Origin: an uncultured Odoribacter sp.
GTDB lineage: Bacteria; Bacteroidota; Bacteroidia; Bacteroidales; Marinifilaceae
NCBI GenBank assembly: GCA_910578105.1
Contig: CAJTPD010000002.1
Coordinates: 269,269 to 333,268, forward strand
DNA: 64,000 nucleotides
Direction: 5' to 3'
Part shown: piece after piece, positions 60,380 through 64,000 of the stretch
How positions within the stretch are numbered: the first letter of the stretch is position 1
Layout of the letters: every line of letters begins with the position of its first letter
The notes under the pieces: model-generated
Seen by the model: the letters and a program-made list of their open reading frames with translations, nothing else
Database searches by the model: none
What the model was told of the DNA's origin: nothing
Program-made: the position numbers and the translations under genes

Positions 60380-63151
60380 ATGGAGTTTACTATTTGTGCA
60401 ATCAGGGTGTGGCTTTCGGGTATTTTGTTGTGTATGCTGACCGGTCGGGTGGCGGGACAGACTGATACTATACATCAGGATACGGTGGGGCAATGTTTTC
60501 TGACTTTAAGGGGACATGTTGCGGGAGGAGAGGAGAAAGAATTATTACCGGGAGCTTATATTTATCTGGGGGAAAAACAGGTCCCTGTCATGACGACGGA
60601 CAGGGACGGAGTTTTTATTATTCCCCGTTTGAGGCCGGGAAAGATACGGCTTGGTGTTTCTTATATTGGTTTTCAGAATTTTTCAGAAGAATATGATGTC
60701 AGGGAAGATTTGGATGTGGGTGAAATTTTGCTGAAATCGGTAGTCCTGGACGAGGTGGAAGTAAAGACGGTTCTTCCTCTGGCACTTCAGCGCGGAGATA
60801 CGACACAGTTTAATGCGGCGGCTTTAAAAGTTGCAGCAGACGCCGATTTGGAAGCTCTTTTGAAAAAATTGCCCGGTTTTGAGATTGTGGATGGCAAAAT
60901 TATGGCTCAGGGCAAAGAGGTGAAAAAGCTGTATATTGATGGTATGGAGTATTCCTTTAATGCTCCGGCAGCAGCTTTGAAGAACCTTCCCGCAAAGTTG
61001 GTGGATAAGATAAAAATGTACGATGACCGGAGTGAAGAGGCTAAATTTTCAGGGTATGACGACGGGCAAAAATTCCGTACTCTGAATATACAGACGCACG
61101 AGCCGGATAAGATGAAAATTTTCGGAATGGCAACGGCTGGATACGGGGTTACTATTCCACCTGAAAATATGTTTAAAGAAAAGAATTACCGGGGTACTTT
61201 ATCCGGAAATTTTTTTGACCGGAAACGGAAAATCACAGTAGCGGGAGATGTAAACAGTACCGGACAAAATAATGATTTACCCGGTAGTGATTATAAAGGA
61301 AAGGGAAGCAATAATTCACATTCGGTGTTTGCCAATGTTTCTGTTAAACTTGGAGAGAAAACAGATTTTTCCGGAAATTACCATTATTCCGGCAACAATT
61401 CATATGCGGCTTCTCTTTCTAAACAAGAATATTTTCCCACCGACCGTTATGAGAACCGGATTTATGATGCGGAAAATCATTCCTGGGGAATAGGTAGTCA
61501 GCAATCCTTGAACCTTCACACGGATATCCGGTTGAATGAGAATAACCGTATTTCTTTGTCGCCTGTGTTTTCGGTATCCCGGGATAACAGGCGTTCACTG
61601 AGTTTTGGCAGTAGCATTGAAAACAACGATACTATTAGCAGTTCCGGTTTGTTTAGCCGGGATAAAAATAACAGCATACATACCGGAGCGGAGATATTAT
61701 GGATGCATGCTTTTCCGAAAAAAGGAAGGACATTTACGTTGCGTTTTGGAGGTAATTATGATGAAAATACCTCTGATGAGCTGCAAAATAATCAGGAGCG
61801 TTCTCTGAATAGTGAAAACGTATATGCGGATACCCTGAGAAATCTGATGATTTCCAACCGGCGCGGCGGATATAGCTGGAATACATCTTTTTCGTGGTCT
61901 GAACCCCTGACTGAGCATGCCCGGTTAGGTTTTAATTATGCTTACCGGGAAAATACGGAGCATACTGACCAAAAAAGTTTGACTTACAAAGACCGGGAAT
62001 TCCGGGAATTGGCAGGTATCGATACGGCACAGACCAATGAATTGAGAAATTCTTACCGGATACACAGTTATGGGGCGAATTACAATTATTTTCAGAATAA
62101 AATCCGGTTGAACGGGGGATTGTCTTTAAGTCATACCCGGATGAGTAACCGGTATAAGTATTTGGCAGTGCCCGATTCGCTGATAAAAAGTATGTATATC
62201 AATGTTACACCCTTAATTAGTGCCGGTGTGAAACTGGGTGCGAATAGTAATCTGGATTTTTCATACAGGGGGTATTCTTCATCTCCTGACGCCCGCCAGT
62301 TGCAAGATTTACTGGATGTGAGCAATCCTATGCAGATATTCCGGGGCAATCCGGCCTTGAGGAAATCTTATCATCATTCGGTGGCTTTTACTTATGCCCG
62401 CTCATTTCCTGAAAAATCTGTTTTTTGGAATGCTGCCTTATCGGGGGGACAGACTTTTAATCAGATGGCATCGAATGTAAAATTTATTCAGCGGGATACG
62501 GTCATTCGCGGTTATGCCGTATTGAGGGGAGTGCGTCTCACAACCCCTGTCAATCTGAACGGAAACTGGGATGTTTCCGCCCGGGTTGATTATTCTTTTC
62601 CGTGGGAAAAACTGAAGTTGCGTTTTAACACTGCCTTGTCTTACCGTTATTCCCGTGTGCCGTCAATATACGATGATTTGAAAAATGAGACAAATGCTCA
62701 TTCTGCCGGTTTGCGGCTGAATATAAATACGAATATATCAGAGAATATTGATTTTTATTTGTCTTCCGATTCGGACTATACTTATTCCCGGAATACGACA
62801 ACCGGAGGTACGCAAAATTTTAATGAAAATGTAAATGTTTACGGACGTTGGATTTTTTGGAAAGGGTGGTTTATCTCTTCGGGCTATGCAGGGACTTTTT
62901 ACGTGAATAAGAAAGGAGAGACTGTAAATCAGGCAAGGCATCTTTTGAATGTACAACTGGGGAAAAAATTCGGAAAGGATAAAAATATAGACATTGCTGT
63001 GCTGGCAAATGATGTGTTGAACCAGCAGAATACAATAAATTATACTGTGAATGATTTGTATACCGAGACTTCTTATCATACGATGCCATCTTCCTGTTAT
63101 TTTCTGGTGGTTTCTTATCATTTTAACAATGTGAATAAACCGAAACAATGA
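60380..63151 (+). CDS. Outer-membrane beta-barrel protein with carboxypeptidase-regulatory-like domain (TonB-dependent-receptor type)
   Basis: The 923-residue protein has a signal peptide (MEFTICAIRVWLSGILLCML, cleavage near VAGQ), a carboxypeptidase-regulatory-like beta-sandwich (residues 40-130, GVSYIGFQNFSEEYDV), a plug-like segment (LPGFEIVDGKIMAQGK, VKKLYIDGMEYS) and a large C-terminal barrel with many aromatic strand ends. It is in the outer-membrane beta-barrel family of Bacteroidota. It is not an evident BtuB or SusC. Lying between cobD and cbiB, it may import a corrinoid or other cofactor, but that is inference from position. Confidence 0.83.
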   Translation: MEFTICAIRVWLSGILLCMLTGRVAGQTDTIHQDTVGQCFLTLRGHVAGGEEKELLPGAYIYLGEKQVPVMTTDRDGVFIIPRLRPGKIRLGVSYIGFQNFSEEYDVREDLDVGEILLKSVVLDEVEVKTVLPLALQRGDTTQFNAAALKVAADADLEALLKKLPGFEIVDGKIMAQGKEVKKLYIDGMEYSFNAPAAALKNLPAKLVDKIKMYDDRSEEAKFSGYDDGQKFRTLNIQTHEPDKMKIFGMATAGYGVTIPPENMFKEKNYRGTLSGNFFDRKRKITVAGDVNSTGQNNDLPGSDYKGKGSNNSHSVFANVSVKLGEKTDFSGNYHYSGNNSYAASLSKQEYFPTDRYENRIYDAENHSWGIGSQQSLNLHTDIRLNENNRISLSPVFSVSRDNRRSLSFGSSIENNDTISSSGLFSRDKNNSIHTGAEILWMHAFPKKGRTFTLRFGGNYDENTSDELQNNQERSLNSENVYADTLRNLMISNRRGGYSWNTSFSWSEPLTEHARLGFNYAYRENTEHTDQKSLTYKDREFRELAGIDTAQTNELRNSYRIHSYGANYNYFQNKIRLNGGLSLSHTRMSNRYKYLAVPDSLIKSMYINVTPLISAGVKLGANSNLDFSYRGYSSSPDARQLQDLLDVSNPMQIFRGNPALRKSYHHSVAFTYARSFPEKSVFWNAALSGGQTFNQMASNVKFIQRDTVIRGYAVLRGVRLTTPVNLNGNWDVSARVDYSFPWEKLKLRFNTALSYRYSRVPSIYDDLKNETNAHSAGLRLNINTNISENIDFYLSSDSDYTYSRNTTTGGTQNFNENVNVYGRWIFWKGWFISSGYAGTFYVNKKGETVNQARHLLNVQLGKKFGKDKNIDIAVLANDVLNQQNTINYTVNDLYTETSYHTMPSSCYFLVVSYHFNNVNKPKQ

Positions 63152-63171
63152 TTATTTTTACCTGCTGAAAT

Positions 63172-64000
63172 ATGATGGATATGGAATGGATAATGGTTTT
63201 GCTGCCTTTGACAGCAGGTTATATATTGGATTTGATTTTCGGCGACCCCCGGAATCTGCCTCATCCGGTAGTTCTGTTTGGAAACGGGATTGCCTGGATT
63301 GAGCGGAAATGGAATAAAGGAAAATACAGAAGGTTTAAGGGTTGTGTTGTGGCAATTCTTTTTCCTTTGCTGGCAGGAAGTGTTGCCTGGATAATAGGCT
63401 GGGTAGCGGGGAAATGGAACATCTGGTTTTATGACCTTATAGCCGCCGTTTTTGTTTTTTACGGGTTGGCAAACCGCAGTCTGATTCAGGAGGGCGGGGA
63501 AGTAATCCGGACTTTGGAGAACCGGGGCCTGGAAGCGGGACGGAAGCGTTTGTCGTGGATTGTCGGTCGGGATACCTCGGAATTGTCATCGAAAGAAATT
63601 TATACGGCTGTACTGGAGACTATGGCAGAGAACCTGAGCGACGGGGTAGTTGCTCCTTTGTTTTACTATGCCATAGGCGGTTTTCCGGCGATGATGGCTT
63701 ATAAGATGGTGAATACGCTGGATTCGATGATTGGTTACCGAGACGAACGTTACCGGGAGTTTGGCTGTTGTGCCGCACGCCTCGACGATGTGCTTAATTA
63801 TATCCCTGCCCGTTTGACGGCATTGTTTATGGCGATAGTCGCCTGGCGTCCCGGTATTTTCGGTTTTATCCGGCGATATGGGCGGCAACATGCCAGTCCG
63901 AATTCCGGCTATCCCGAATCGGCTATGGCCGGTATTTTAAACTGCCGGTTCGGGGGTACTCACGTTTATCATGGTCTTTTGGTTGAAAAACCTTATATCG
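63172..64000 (+). CDS. cbiB: Adenosylcobinamide-phosphate synthase CbiB (partial at right edge)
   Basis: The first 276 residues are visible. The protein is hydrophobic with several helices and has the family motifs ILDLIFGDPRNLPHPVVLFG, RDTSELSSKEI and ENLSDGVVAPLFYYAIGG. CbiB attaches aminopropanol phosphate to adenosylcobyric acid. It uses the CobD product, and the gene follows 20 bases after the receptor, so it may be read from the same promoter. The C-terminus is cut by the window edge. Confidence 0.92.
   Translation, partial: MMDMEWIMVLLPLTAGYILDLIFGDPRNLPHPVVLFGNGIAWIERKWNKGKYRRFKGCVVAILFPLLAGSVAWIIGWVAGKWNIWFYDLIAAVFVFYGLANRSLIQEGGEVIRTLENRGLEAGRKRLSWIVGRDTSELSSKEIYTAVLETMAENLSDGVVAPLFYYAIGGFPAMMAYKMVNTLDSMIGYRDERYREFGCCAARLDDVLNYIPARLTALFMAIVAWRPGIFGFIRRYGRQHASPNSGYPESAMAGILNCRFGGTHVYHGLLVEKPYI

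Noticed and set aside
1..64000. CRISPR array, tRNA, rRNA, insertion sequence or prophage
   Set aside because: No regularly spaced repeats, tRNA-like cloverleafs, rRNA sequence, transposase or integrase was recognised on reading both strands.

Overview
The window is a piece of a Bacteroidota chromosome, most likely order Bacteroidales. Three things point there. Promoters follow the Bacteroidota pattern (TTTG, about 20 bases, TAnnTTTG) and show up exactly in three intergenic regions. The gene order ileS / DksA-like / lspA and yceD / rpmF / fabH is typical of the group. There is a large carboxypeptidase-regulatory-domain outer-membrane beta-barrel protein. A family-level guess such as Odoribacteraceae is possible but not proven by the sequence. 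No rRNA, tRNA, IS element, transposase, integrase or CRISPR array was found.

Layout. 1-2456 (-): ABC exporter with a permease that runs off the left edge and seems fused to an M1-peptidase-like domain. 2734-10653: housekeeping block (recO, rdgB, rsgA, yceD-rpmF-fabH, two bactofilins with kdsB, frr, a U32 peptidase-family gene). 10859-26373: a large surface-glycan region with glycosyltransferases, a Wzx-type flippase, YfhO and a nucleotide-heptose module (hddA-gmhA-hddC). It contains a compact four-gene minus-strand operon (13425-18187) with a nucleotidyltransferase/CobD-like PLP-enzyme fusion, an opine-dehydrogenase-like protein, a LicD-family phosphotransferase and a glycosyltransferase. 26432-38754 (-, apart from two plus-strand genes): ppiD-like isomerase, topA, two unknown exported proteins, a MATE transporter, lspA, a DksA-like gene and ileS. 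38977-44754 (+): gmd-fcl (GDP-fucose), a methyltransferase/GT2 fusion and a GT39-type membrane glycosyltransferase. 44762-50973: aspartate kinase, fructose bisphosphatase, an ADP-forming acyl-CoA synthetase, a membrane protein and a flavodoxin. 51097-64000: two divergent cobalamin operons (cobU-cobT-cobS-cobC plus pnuT/thiN on the minus strand; phosphatase-ATR-cobQ-cobD on the plus strand), then a lipoprotein, a beta-barrel receptor and cbiB cut by the right edge.

How the genes work together. The cobalamin genes cover the late pathway: corrin adenosylation, amidation, aminopropanol phosphate supply and attachment, and nucleotide-loop assembly. The glycan region supplies GDP-heptose and GDP-fucose, the transferases that use such donors, and a flippase. 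The most unusual part is the 13425-18187 operon, which looks like a self-contained route for making and attaching a cytidylylated amino-alcohol phosphate (for example phosphoethanolamine) to a surface glycan. That reading is inference. Several start codons were chosen because the longest open frame begins upstream of, or inside, a visible promoter -7 box.
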